64,000 bases of DNA from Mediannikoviicoccus vaginalis (GTDB taxonomy: Bacteria; Bacillota; Clostridia; Tissierellales; Peptoniphilaceae). The stretch is taken from the NCBI RefSeq assembly GCF_928097925.1, contig NZ_CAKMRI010000001.1, positions 1,886,726-1,950,725 of the forward strand. Reading direction: 5' to 3'. Below, piece by piece: positions 29,452 to 37,465 of this stretch. Each line of letters opens with the position of its first letter. The first letter of the stretch is position 1. The position numbers and the translations under genes are program-made. The notes beneath the pieces were generated by a model. The model was not told the origin of the DNA, did not search any database, and was given only the letters and a program-made list of their open reading frames with translations.

Positions 29452-31752
29452 ATGGAAGATTTTAAGTTATCCGTTAGGGGTTTAATAGAATTTGTTATGA
29501 GAAGTGGAGATATTGACAACTCCTTTACCGACAGAGGTAGACTAAAGGAAGGTCAAAGAATTCATCAGAAGCTTCAAAAGGAATATGGCAAAAATTATGA
29601 AAAAGAGGTTCGTCTAGTAAACGAAACCTTTCATAAGGAATTGCTTTTTAAAGTGGAGGGGCGAGCTGACGGAATTTTTAGAGAGGGTGACCACGCGCTT
29701 ATTGACGAGATAAAGTCTACCACAAGGCCTTTAAAGGAACTAGAATATAATACAAACCCACTACACTGGGCACAGGCAAAGTGCTACGGATATTTTTATT
29801 GCATTCGTGAAGAACTTTCAAATATAGATTTGCAACTCACTTACTACAATGTGGAAAATAGTGAAATAAAGAGAATTGTAAAAAACTTTTCATTTTTTGA
29901 ACTAGAGGAGTTCTATTTAAACTTGCTTGATTTATACTTAGACTTTTCAATTATGATAGTTGAGTTTAGAAAGAAGAGGGACGAGAAGATAAAGTCCACC
30001 ACATTTCCATTTCCAGTTTATAGAAAGGGACAGAGGGAACTTGCAGTTGCAGTTTACAATGTAATTTCTACCGAGAGTAGACTCTTTGTAGAAGCGCCAA
30101 CGGGAATAGGAAAGACCATGTCCACAGTGTTTCCTTCAATAAAGGCACTGGGAAATAAATTGACAGACAAGATATTTTACTTAACCGCCCGCTCCACAAC
30201 AAAGGAGGAAGCCAACAAAGCGGTGGTTAGACTAATGGATAGAGGACTGGAACTTAAAACACTAACCATTACTGCAAAGGAAAAAATCTGTTTAAATGAC
30301 GAAATAAAATGTAATCCCAAGGACTGTCCATATGCAAAGGGACATTTTGACAGAGTTAACGAAGCCATATTTGACATATATGAAAATGAAGATGTACTTA
30401 ACACCGAAACCATACTGTCATATGCAAGAAAGCATAAAGTCTGTCCCATGGAGTTTCAACTTGATATGGCAAACTTCTCCGACCTAATTATCTGTGACTA
30501 CAACTACTGCTTCGACCCAGCGGTGTACTTAAAGAGGTTTTTTGATGTAACAGTTGAAAGCTATACTTTTTTAATTGACGAAGCACATAACCTTGTAGAT
30601 AGAGCAAGGTCCATGTACTCGGCGGAGTTTTCTTTAAACAGCCTTCGGGAAATGACAGAGCTTTTTGAAGAAAAGCATGTAAAAATAATTAAGCAAATTG
30701 AAGAGCTTATAAAGTACTTAGAGAGTTTTAAACTTAACAACAAAACCACGGAAGTTGTAGAAGAGTATATTAACATAAATTTTTTAGACGATTTAGAGAT
30801 AACCCTTCGAATGTTGGAGAAGTTTTTGTCAAAAGAAAAAGAAGCGCCAAATTATGATAAAATTCTAGAAAATTATTTTACACTTAAACATTTTTCTAGA
30901 ATAACCGACTACTATGCAGATAACTACAGAACCTTGATTAGAACAGAGGAAGATGATAGAATTATGCAGTTACTCTGTTTAGACACTTCGCCAATATTAA
31001 AAAACATATTGAAGCGAGCAGAGTCGTCGGTATTTTTCTCAGCCACATTGTCACCAATGGACTTTTATGTGGATGTGTTTGGATGTAAAGATTCGGCGTA
31101 TTATAGACTGAAACTTCCATCACCATTTAATCCCGACTATTTTAAAGCGGGCATAGTACCACTTTCAACGAGATATTTAGACAGAGAAAAAAATTACGAC
31201 AAAATTACGAAGGTATTAGAAAAATATGTAAATAGAGATGGAAACTTTTTGCTCTTCTTTCCATCATATAAATTTATGACAGAGATTTATAATCGATTTG
31301 ATAAAAGTGATAAAGACATTGCAGTTCAAAATAGAGTTATGACGGAAGAAGAAAGAAGGGAATTTTTAAGTCTCTTTACACAAAAGTCAAATAGAGTGGG
31401 ATTTGTTGTGCTTGGTGGTGTTTTTTCAGAAGGAATTGACCTAGCGGGAGAAAGGCTTAAGGGAGTTGGAATAGTTTCCGTTGGTCTTCCAGGAATTTCT
31501 ACACAGAGGGATTTGATTAAAGACTACTATGACGAAAAGGGCAAAAGAGGATTTGAATATGCCTATATCTACCCTGGCATGAACAAGGTGTGTCAGGCCT
31601 CTGGTCGTGTTATAAGAACGGCACAGGACAGGGGAGACTGCGTTTTAATAGACGACAGATTTCAAAATTATCCATATAGAAACTTATTACCTTCACATTG
31701 GAAAGACATAAGACTTTTCAGAAGACCAAGAGACTTAGACTATTTTTTATAA
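29452..31752 (+). CDS. DinG/XPD-like ATP-dependent DNA helicase with N-terminal nuclease-like domain
   Basis: 766 residues. An N-terminal PD-(D/E)XK-like region (VEGRADGIF, then HALIDEIKSTT near residue 85) precedes an SF2 helicase of the XPD/DinG type. Walker A is PTGIGKT near residue 217, LIDEAHNL near 375, SATLSP near 527, and GRVIRTAQDRG near the end. Four Cys between residues about 282 and 330 (KICLNDEIKCNPKDC, KVCPM) are placed to hold an iron-sulfur cluster. It probably acts on recombination or repair intermediates. It is followed ten bases later by a MATE gene. Confidence 0.88.
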   Translation: MEDFKLSVRGLIEFVMRSGDIDNSFTDRGRLKEGQRIHQKLQKEYGKNYEKEVRLVNETFHKELLFKVEGRADGIFREGDHALIDEIKSTTRPLKELEYNTNPLHWAQAKCYGYFYCIREELSNIDLQLTYYNVENSEIKRIVKNFSFFELEEFYLNLLDLYLDFSIMIVEFRKKRDEKIKSTTFPFPVYRKGQRELAVAVYNVISTESRLFVEAPTGIGKTMSTVFPSIKALGNKLTDKIFYLTARSTTKEEANKAVVRLMDRGLELKTLTITAKEKICLNDEIKCNPKDCPYAKGHFDRVNEAIFDIYENEDVLNTETILSYARKHKVCPMEFQLDMANFSDLIICDYNYCFDPAVYLKRFFDVTVESYTFLIDEAHNLVDRARSMYSAEFSLNSLREMTELFEEKHVKIIKQIEELIKYLESFKLNNKTTEVVEEYININFLDDLEITLRMLEKFLSKEKEAPNYDKILENYFTLKHFSRITDYYADNYRTLIRTEEDDRIMQLLCLDTSPILKNILKRAESSVFFSATLSPMDFYVDVFGCKDSAYYRLKLPSPFNPDYFKAGIVPLSTRYLDREKNYDKITKVLEKYVNRDGNFLLFFPSYKFMTEIYNRFDKSDKDIAVQNRVMTEEERREFLSLFTQKSNRVGFVVLGGVFSEGIDLAGERLKGVGIVSVGLPGISTQRDLIKDYYDEKGKRGFEYAYIYPGMNKVCQASGRVIRTAQDRGDCVLIDDRFQNYPYRNLLPSHWKDIRLFRRPRDLDYFL

Positions 31753-31762
31753 GGAGAAGAAT

Positions 31763-33139
31763 ATGCTAAAATCACAAATCCTAATGAAAGGCGATATAAA
31801 ATCTGCCATAGTTAGAATGGCCATGCCCCTTATGGGAATAGCATTTATACAAATGGCATACAACCTAGTGGATTTAATTTGGCTTGGAAGACTTTCAACA
31901 GATGCTGTTGCAGCAGTTGGTACAGTTGGGTTCTTTATGTGGATGGCAAATGCAATCACACTTATTATAAAGACGGGAATGTCCGTGGAACTTGCCCAAG
32001 CTTATGGAAGAGGAAACAAAGATGAGATAGAAAAGATAACAATAGGTGGCCTACAACTAAATATCTTGCTATGGGCGCTTTTAACAACTTTTTTCATACT
32101 GGGAAGAGAGCATATATATGGATACTTCCATTTAGAAAAGGAAGTTTTTCGACTTGCACTGGACTATCACCTAATCATATCCATTGGACTTATATTTACA
32201 TTTTTATATCCATTTTTTAGTTCCCACTTCTACTCCCAAGGAAACAGTCATACGCCATTTAAGACTTCAATAATCGCCCTTATTTTTAATATCATAATGG
32301 ACCCGATTTTAATCTTTGGCGTTGGACCAATAAAGGGAATGGGAATAAAGGGTGCGGCCCTGGCAACTGTCCTGGCACAGGCTCTGGCAGTTTGTATTTA
32401 CATCTACATTGGAATTAAATATCGAGAAGCCTACATGAAATACAATTACTTTAAGAAGATCGAGTTTCAAAATGCAAAGGAGATTTTCAAACTGGGCATA
32501 GCACCATGTGGCCAGTCACTTATACACAACTTAGTTTCCATCAAGCTAAACAAATACATCGCCATATATGGAACTGTAGGCCTAGCAACCTACGCCATAG
32601 GATCACAAATAGAATCCATATCGTGGATGTCTTCAGAAGGGTTTGCCACAGCATTTACCACATTCTTTGGACAAAACTATGGCGCAAAAAATTACGAAAG
32701 ACTTGAAAAGGGTAAATGGGTCTGCATAAAGCTAACACTTATAATCGGTATAATAGCCACAGCAGTACTAATGCTTGGATCAAAGAGCCTCTTTAAAATA
32801 TTTACGCCAAATGATCCAAGGGTTATAGCAGAAGGAACAATCTATCTACTAATTTTAGGTTCAACAACCATACTAATGTCACAGGAAATAGGTGTTTCGG
32901 GAATGTTAAACGGACTGGGACTAACTAGATACCCTGCAATGGTTTCAGCTGTGTTCAATGTAATGAGAGTGCCAATGGCATACTTCCTAATGAAGGTTTT
33001 TGAACTAAAGGGAATTTGGATAAGCATGTCCGCTTCACAAGCGCTAAAGGGAATATTCCTATTGGGAATACTTGCATATATACAAAAGAAAACAGACGGA
33101 TTTAGAAATAATATGGAAAGGTATATAAAAAAGAGATGA
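31763..33139 (+). CDS. MATE family efflux transporter
   Basis: 458 residues with about twelve membrane helices. MAMPLMGIAFIQMAYNLVDL at the N-terminus and FFGQNYGAKNYERLEKG in the second half are typical of MATE (NorM/DinF-type) cation-coupled drug exporters. AAGGAG precedes ATG 31763. Its last four bases overlap the rlmD start. Confidence 0.92.
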   Translation: MLKSQILMKGDIKSAIVRMAMPLMGIAFIQMAYNLVDLIWLGRLSTDAVAAVGTVGFFMWMANAITLIIKTGMSVELAQAYGRGNKDEIEKITIGGLQLNILLWALLTTFFILGREHIYGYFHLEKEVFRLALDYHLIISIGLIFTFLYPFFSSHFYSQGNSHTPFKTSIIALIFNIIMDPILIFGVGPIKGMGIKGAALATVLAQALAVCIYIYIGIKYREAYMKYNYFKKIEFQNAKEIFKLGIAPCGQSLIHNLVSIKLNKYIAIYGTVGLATYAIGSQIESISWMSSEGFATAFTTFFGQNYGAKNYERLEKGKWVCIKLTLIIGIIATAVLMLGSKSLFKIFTPNDPRVIAEGTIYLLILGSTTILMSQEIGVSGMLNGLGLTRYPAMVSAVFNVMRVPMAYFLMKVFELKGIWISMSASQALKGIFLLGILAYIQKKTDGFRNNMERYIKKR

Positions 33140-34758
33140 GAAAGAAAAAAGAGATTATAGCAACAATTGCATCAACAGAATTTCCAAACAAATCCATAGT
33201 AAAGCATAACGATAGAATATATAAATTCAAAGGTGGAATCCCGGGGCAAGTTGTAAAGATTTTACCAAAGAGAAAAAAGAATAGCTACACTGAAGCAAAA
33301 CTTGTGGAAGTTTTAGAAAAATCTGAATTGGAAACCCACGAAACCTGTGATGTGTTCGGAAGATGTGGCGGATGTGCATACCAATCCATATCTTATGATG
33401 ATGAAATCAAAATAAAAGTAGATGGAATAAAAAAACTTTATAATGGGCTATACGATGGTGAAATTAAAGTAAACCCAGCAAAGTTCATAAAGGGCTACAG
33501 AAATAAAATGGAGTACTCCTTTGGTGATCAAGAAATAGGCGGGCCAATCTTTTTAGGAATGCATACAAAGGGAAAGTTTTATGAAATAACACCAACATTA
33601 AATTGTAATATAGTTCCAGAAGGCTTTGAAATAATACGTCAAAAGGCTCAAGAGTATGCAAGGGAAAAAGAATTCGACTTCTACAGAATAAAAACCCACA
33701 AGGGATTTTTAAGACATTTGGTTTTAAAATATTCCTTTAGTGAAGACGCCTACATGATTAACATTGTAACATCATCCCAGGGAGAACTTTATAAAGAAGA
33801 CTTTTTAAAATCTTTAGAAGAACTTGAAATAAAAGACAAAATAAAAAGCGTTCTTCACACAACTAACGACTCCATGTCTGACTCAGTACAGGCAGATAAG
33901 GTAGAAGTTCTATTAGGAGACAGCTACCTAGTGGAAGAGATGTTTGGACTAAAATTTCATATAGGTCCATTTTCATTCTTCCAACCAAACCCTATTATGG
34001 CAAAAGAACTTTACAAAATTGCACTTAACATGGCGGGAGATATCCACGACAAAACAGTATTCGATTTATACTCAGGTACAGGAACCATTAGCCAAATATT
34101 TTCAAAAAAAGCAAAGAGAGTATATGGAATTGAAATAGTGGAAGAAGCGGTGGAAAAAGCAAAAGAGTCAGCAAGACTTAATGAAATAGAAAACTGCGAA
34201 TTTATTGCAGGAGACGTCCTTGAAAAGATAGACGAATTAAAAGAACTTGCAGACATAATAGTCCTTGACCCACCAAGAGAGGGAATCCATCCAAAGGCAA
34301 TTAAAAAAATAATTGACATAAAACCAGAAAAATTTGTCTATATTTCATGCAATCCAGTAACACAAGCAAGAGACCTTGAGATAATGAAAGAAAATGGATA
34401 TGAAATAGAAGATGTGGAGATACTTGATCAATTTCCAAGGACGACACATTGTGAGACGGTAGCTCTGTTGTCCAAACTTGATGTCGATAAGCATATAGAT
34501 GTTGAAATTAAGCTGGATGAGCTTGATTTGACAAGTGCAGAGAGTAAGGCTACTTATGCACAAATCAAAGAATATGTTTGGAATAAATTTGGATTAAAAG
34601 TACCTACACTATATATTGCTCAGATTAAAAAGAAATGTGGAATAGAATTACGAGAACATTACAACAAGTCTAAAAAGGAGAAACAAATTATTCCACAGTG
34701 TACACCTGAAAAAGAAGAAGCCATCATGGATGCTTTGAGACACTTCAAAATGATTTAA
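33136..34758 (+). CDS. rlmD: 23S rRNA (uracil-C5)-methyltransferase RlmD-type with a replaced C-terminus
   Basis: The protein has 540 residues; RlmD/RumA proteins are usually about 450-460. The normal body is complete: iron-sulfur Cys cluster CDVFGRCGGC (residues about 73-82) plus LNCNI, the SAM site FDLYSGTGTIS near 312, VLDPPREGIH near 377, and YISCNP with the catalytic Cys near 397. From about residue 440 (THCETVALLSK) the native end is replaced by an approximately 90-residue tail ending EKEEAIMDALRHFKMI. That tail is typical of rlmD genes carrying an ICE at the 3' end. The MATE gene overlaps its start by four bases. Confidence 0.9.
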   Translation: MRKKKEIIATIASTEFPNKSIVKHNDRIYKFKGGIPGQVVKILPKRKKNSYTEAKLVEVLEKSELETHETCDVFGRCGGCAYQSISYDDEIKIKVDGIKKLYNGLYDGEIKVNPAKFIKGYRNKMEYSFGDQEIGGPIFLGMHTKGKFYEITPTLNCNIVPEGFEIIRQKAQEYAREKEFDFYRIKTHKGFLRHLVLKYSFSEDAYMINIVTSSQGELYKEDFLKSLEELEIKDKIKSVLHTTNDSMSDSVQADKVEVLLGDSYLVEEMFGLKFHIGPFSFFQPNPIMAKELYKIALNMAGDIHDKTVFDLYSGTGTISQIFSKKAKRVYGIEIVEEAVEKAKESARLNEIENCEFIAGDVLEKIDELKELADIIVLDPPREGIHPKAIKKIIDIKPEKFVYISCNPVTQARDLEIMKENGYEIEDVEILDQFPRTTHCETVALLSKLDVDKHIDVEIKLDELDLTSAESKATYAQIKEYVWNKFGLKVPTLYIAQIKKKCGIELREHYNKSKKEKQIIPQCTPEKEEAIMDALRHFKMI

Positions 34759-34781
34759 TAGAAAAGAATGACAGCATATGA

Positions 34782-35018
34782 CTTTCTGCATTTATTACAT
34801 TCCTACTTGGTATTGGAACCGCGTTGTTGTATATCATTATGGTGTTCTGCTTATTTTGGGCGTTATTTTCTTTTATTCAAGGAGAAGTCGGAATAGGTAT
34901 TTTTGGTTTGGTTATTGGTTTCCTATTTAGTCCTTACGGACTTCCGATAGTAGGAGTAACTGTGATAGCGTTTATTGAATTGATAAATGATAAAATTAAA
35001 GCGGTTTTGATAAATTAG
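34782..35018 (+). pseudogene. Truncated CD1845-family membrane protein
   Basis: The frame is open from 34782, directly after a stop, with no start signal until ATG 34824. The product ends GFLFSPYGLPIVGVTVIAFI-ELINDKIKA, matching the C-terminal half of the intact CD1845-like protein at 41287 (AYLFSPYGLPVLGYFI). The N-terminal helix is lost. It lies just inside the ICE boundary and looks like a deletion scar. Confidence 0.55.
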
Positions 35019-35037
35019 TATTTGTCAAGGAGGGAAT

Positions 35038-35226
35038 ATGGATTTTAGTAGGATGATTCCTGAATTATCAGTTTTTGATATTAATCTGAAAAGAACTCAT
35101 AGTCTAATAACAAGAGGAGCAATCTTAGAAAGCCTTATAGAAAATGTAGAAGATTTAACAGATGAAGAAATAAAAATCCTAGAAAAGCAACAAAGACAAA
35201 AGAATTTAAAAAAACACCTAGAATAA
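35038..35226 (+). pseudogene. Chimeric ORF: VOC-protein start joined to a DUF3847 end
   Basis: The first 18 residues (MDFSRMIPELSVFDINLK) read like the start of a bleomycin-resistance/VOC protein. From RTHSLITRGAILESLIEN onward it is nearly identical to the C-terminus of the DUF3847 protein encoded at 36841 (RTHRLITRGAILESLIEN). The DNA around GAACTCATAG is shared at the fusion point. It has a good AAGGAGG. It is probably recombination debris rather than a working protein. Confidence 0.6.
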
Positions 35227-35254
35227 TAAGATAAAGAGGAGGTAAACTAAATTA

Positions 35255-35749
35255 ATGAAAACACTTGGTATGTTAACAATCATCTGCTTAACAACATCAA
35301 TTATGATGGTGAATTTTATACTTATTATACCAAAATTTGGCTCGAAGCATTTCGGCGCACCTGATGATATCAAAGTTATGATGAGTAAGTTGCCAGATAA
35401 ACCGATTTGGGTCAATATAATCGGCGGACTTATCATGATACTTGGATTGCTAGCCATTGCAGCCGTTCTAGGCTGGGCAATTGTTGATACAGTAAAATTT
35501 AATTTAACTTTTCAGCAAGCCTTTGTTAGATTTTTAATACTATTTGAAGGATATAAGCTTTTTGATATTATATTTTTTGATTATCTCATGCTTACCAAGT
35601 TAAAATTGCCGACTAAAGTTTACCCAGAGACGGTTGGTGCTAAGGGGTATGATAATTTTGGTTTTAATGGGAAAAGTCAGATTGCAAAAATTATAATCTT
35701 CTTTTTCGTGAGCCTAATTTTGGCATATTTACTGACCGCTTTGGTTTAA
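35255..35749 (+). CDS. Membrane protein of unknown function
   Basis: 164 residues with four predicted membrane helices (residues about 4-25, 50-75, 85-110 and 142-163). No family was recognised. The loop after the third helix contains LTKLKLPTKVYPETVGAKGYD. GAGGAGG lies 12 bases before the ATG, a longer gap than usual. It sits between remnants of mobile genes and may be cargo. Confidence 0.55.
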   Translation: MKTLGMLTIICLTTSIMMVNFILIIPKFGSKHFGAPDDIKVMMSKLPDKPIWVNIIGGLIMILGLLAIAAVLGWAIVDTVKFNLTFQQAFVRFLILFEGYKLFDIIFFDYLMLTKLKLPTKVYPETVGAKGYDNFGFNGKSQIAKIIIFFFVSLILAYLLTALV

Positions 35750-35813
35750 CTAAAAATTCATAACTTGTAATGTTAAGTTCAACTTATTGGCTATTTGTTT
35801 TAAGGGGCTGTAG

Positions 35814-35966
35814 CTTAAAAAGAACCAATTATCAGAAATAGATAGAAGCCATGAACAGTTATATGAAGATAGGTTAGAGGGAAATATAAGTGAAAGAAAC
35901 TTCAATTTAATGAATGTGAGCATATCTAAAAAACAAGACAAGAACCATTCCTATAGGAATGGCTAA
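35814..35966 (+). pseudogene. Serine recombinase fragment
   Basis: The frame reads NQLSEIDRSHEQLYEDRLEG, then NISERNFNLMN, the coiled-coil region near the end of large serine recombinases. It has neither start nor catalytic domain and is only 50 residues long. The rest of 35750-36092 holds an 18-base perfect palindrome (CCATTCCTATAGGAATGG, 35945-35962) and no gene. Confidence 0.5.
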
Positions 35967-36092
35967 ATACTGACACAAAAAAATGTATCAACCTTTGCCC
36001 TTTTATCAGGATTTAGGTTGATACACAAAATTATTTATAGATCCTAATTATAGGATGACAGTAATTCAAAGTTTTGCAATAGTTTATTTTGC

Positions 36093-36521
36093 CTATTTAA
36101 GGCTTGATTCCACAAACCAAATTTGTTTGTTGTAGTCCTCTATATGATTTTCCATAGCATTAGCTACAGGGAAATTATCAGCTTCATCCGCTTCTTTTCT
36201 AATCTCTAGTGCGAGTTCTTTTTGAAGTTTTATGTCAGATAGGACTATTTCTAATGCTTCTTTAATAGATATTTCTTTAGAAGTTTCAATCTCTTTGATT
36301 GTAGAAATTTCTAAATATTCTTTTAGATTAGCAACTGGAAATTCTCCAGATATTCTGATAAGCTCAGCAACTTCATCAAGTCTTTCACCAGCCTTATCAT
36401 ATTCAGATTCAAGATACTCATGTACAGATACAAATTGAGAGCCTACGATATTCCAATGTAGATTATGGATTTTAATGTTTATTACTGCAAGATTTGCAAG
36501 ATATGTGTTTAATTTTGTCAT
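36093..36521 (-). CDS. dps: Dps/ferritin-like DNA-protection protein
   Basis: 142 residues from ATG 36521 with GAGG upstream; an in-frame TTG at 36539 is less likely. The ferroxidase motif NIKIHNLHWNIVG (residues about 15-27) and SEYDKAGERLDEVAELIR (residues about 39-56) match Dps proteins, which store iron and protect DNA from peroxide. The operator region suggests iron or peroxide control. It lies on the opposite strand within mobile debris and may be captured cargo. Confidence 0.9.
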   Translation of the reverse strand: MTKLNTYLANLAVINIKIHNLHWNIVGSQFVSVHEYLESEYDKAGERLDEVAELIRISGEFPVANLKEYLEISTIKEIETSKEISIKEALEIVLSDIKLQKELALEIRKEADEADNFPVANAMENHIEDYNKQIWFVESSLK

Positions 36522-36542
36522 TTTATTCCTCACTTTCAAATG

Positions 36543-36586
36543 ATTTTAATTATCATTATTATATGCAATAATAAAAAACAAGTCAA
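36543..36586 (-). promoter_or_regulatory. dps promoter with Fur/PerR-like operator
   Basis: On the minus strand TTGACT (36586-36581), 17 bases, TATAAT (36563-36558). The following ATAATGATAATTAAAATCAT is close to Fur/PerR-type boxes and overlaps the -10. Confidence 0.5.
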
Positions 36587-36637
36587 GTCTATAATATTGA
36601 ATAAAATTACTAGAAAATATTTATTATTTCATCCTAA

Positions 36638-36769
36638 TATCGTAAAAATGAACAGAAGAAAATTATTTCAGAGATACAAAATCACATCATGCAACAAAAA
36701 GGAATAGATAGAAAGATAGAATCTATACAAAAGGAAATATTAGATATTATCGAAAAGAGTATTATATAA
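36638..36769 (+). pseudogene. Unrecognised C-terminal gene fragment
   Basis: An open frame without a start reads SEIQNHIMQQKGIDRKIESI, then QKEILDIIEKSII and stops. It is helical and looks like the tail of a larger mobile-element gene. Family unknown. Confidence 0.25.
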
Positions 36770-36790
36770 ATTTAATAATGAAACTTTGAA

Positions 36791-36822
36791 AGGGATAGCA
36801 GAAATGTTATCTCTTTTTTAAT
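36791..36822 (+). terminator. Hairpin with T-run before the DUF3847 gene
   Basis: GGGATAGC / TGTTATCTCT with loop AGAAA, then seven Ts, ending some 15 bases before the AAAGGAG of the next gene. Confidence 0.65.
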
Positions 36823-36840
36823 ACAAGAAAGGAGATCAGT

Positions 36841-37131
36841 ATGAAAAAATTAGAACAAATAAGACAAGAGTCAAAAGAAATAAAAGATAAAATTGATGAT
36901 ACAGAGGAAAGATTAAGGCAACTAAAAAATCAAGAAAAGAAGATATTAAAACAAGACATAGAAAAAAGAAGAAAAGAAAGAACTCATAGGCTCATAACAA
37001 GAGGAGCAATCTTAGAAAGCCTTATAGAAAATTCAGAAGAACTAACAGATGAAGAAATAAAAATCCTATTAAAAGAAGCAACAGAGACAAAAGAATTTAA
37101 AGAAACAATAAAAATAATCAGAGAAAATTAG
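36841..37131 (+). CDS. DUF3847 family protein
   Basis: 96 residues, strongly charged: a coiled-coil N-terminus (EKLEQIRQES-like, residues 1-45) and the conserved C-terminal RTHRLITRGAILESLIEN near residues 49-66. DUF3847 genes usually stand directly before MobL relaxase genes in clostridial mobilizable elements, as here. It may be an accessory mobilization or regulatory protein; its role is not established. GAAAGGAG precedes the start. Confidence 0.75.
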   Translation: MKKLEQIRQESKEIKDKIDDTEERLRQLKNQEKKILKQDIEKRRKERTHRLITRGAILESLIENSEELTDEEIKILLKEATETKEFKETIKIIREN

Positions 37132-37149
37132 GAAAAATAAAATAATCAA

Positions 37150-37215
37150 ATCTCCCTTAGATTTTCTAAGGGCGCAATTATACACCCTAAAGGGTGCTTG
37201 CGTCCTGCGGAGCCA
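37150..37215 (-). other. Origin of transfer (oriT), copy 1, minus orientation
   Basis: On the minus strand CCGCAGGACGCAAGCACC is followed by a hairpin (CACCCT/AGGGTG), then TATAATTGCGCCCTTAG. TGCGCCCTT resembles the MOBQ-type nick region (AAGTGCGCCCT in RSF1010). The same layout recurs at 53341 on the plus strand. It lies upstream of a MobL relaxase gene. Confidence 0.65.
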
Positions 37216-37246
37216 AACCCTTGCAGCGACCAACAACCATTCGCTT

Positions 37247-37298
37247 TTTAAAAGTCAAGGGTAAATAAACTCGCTAACGCTCGCCCTTGACTTTTAAA
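37247..37298. repeat. Long inverted repeat near oriT copy 1
   Basis: AAAAGTCAAGGG and CCCTTGACTTTT (12 bases, extended by flanking T/A) around 22 bases containing CTCGCTAACGCTCG. It could be part of the transfer origin or a transcription stop. The whole stretch 37132-37465 has no gene. Confidence 0.5.
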
Positions 37299-37322
37299 AT
37301 TTGAAATGAACAAAACAATTAA

Positions 37323-37368
37323 GCCGACATACTGAAACAACAAAAATTAATTCAGTAGTCGGCTTTTT
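37323..37368 (+). terminator. Hairpin with T-run before mobL copy 1
   Basis: GCCGACATACTGAA paired with TTCAGTAGTCGGC around an A-rich loop, then Ts. Confidence 0.7.
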
Positions 37369-37465
37369 CTATTCTATCATTTCAAAACGCTCATTCACAA
37401 AGAGGATATAAAAATCTATTAAGCCTCCACCTAAAACAACAAAAAAAGAAAGGAAGTGATAAAAA

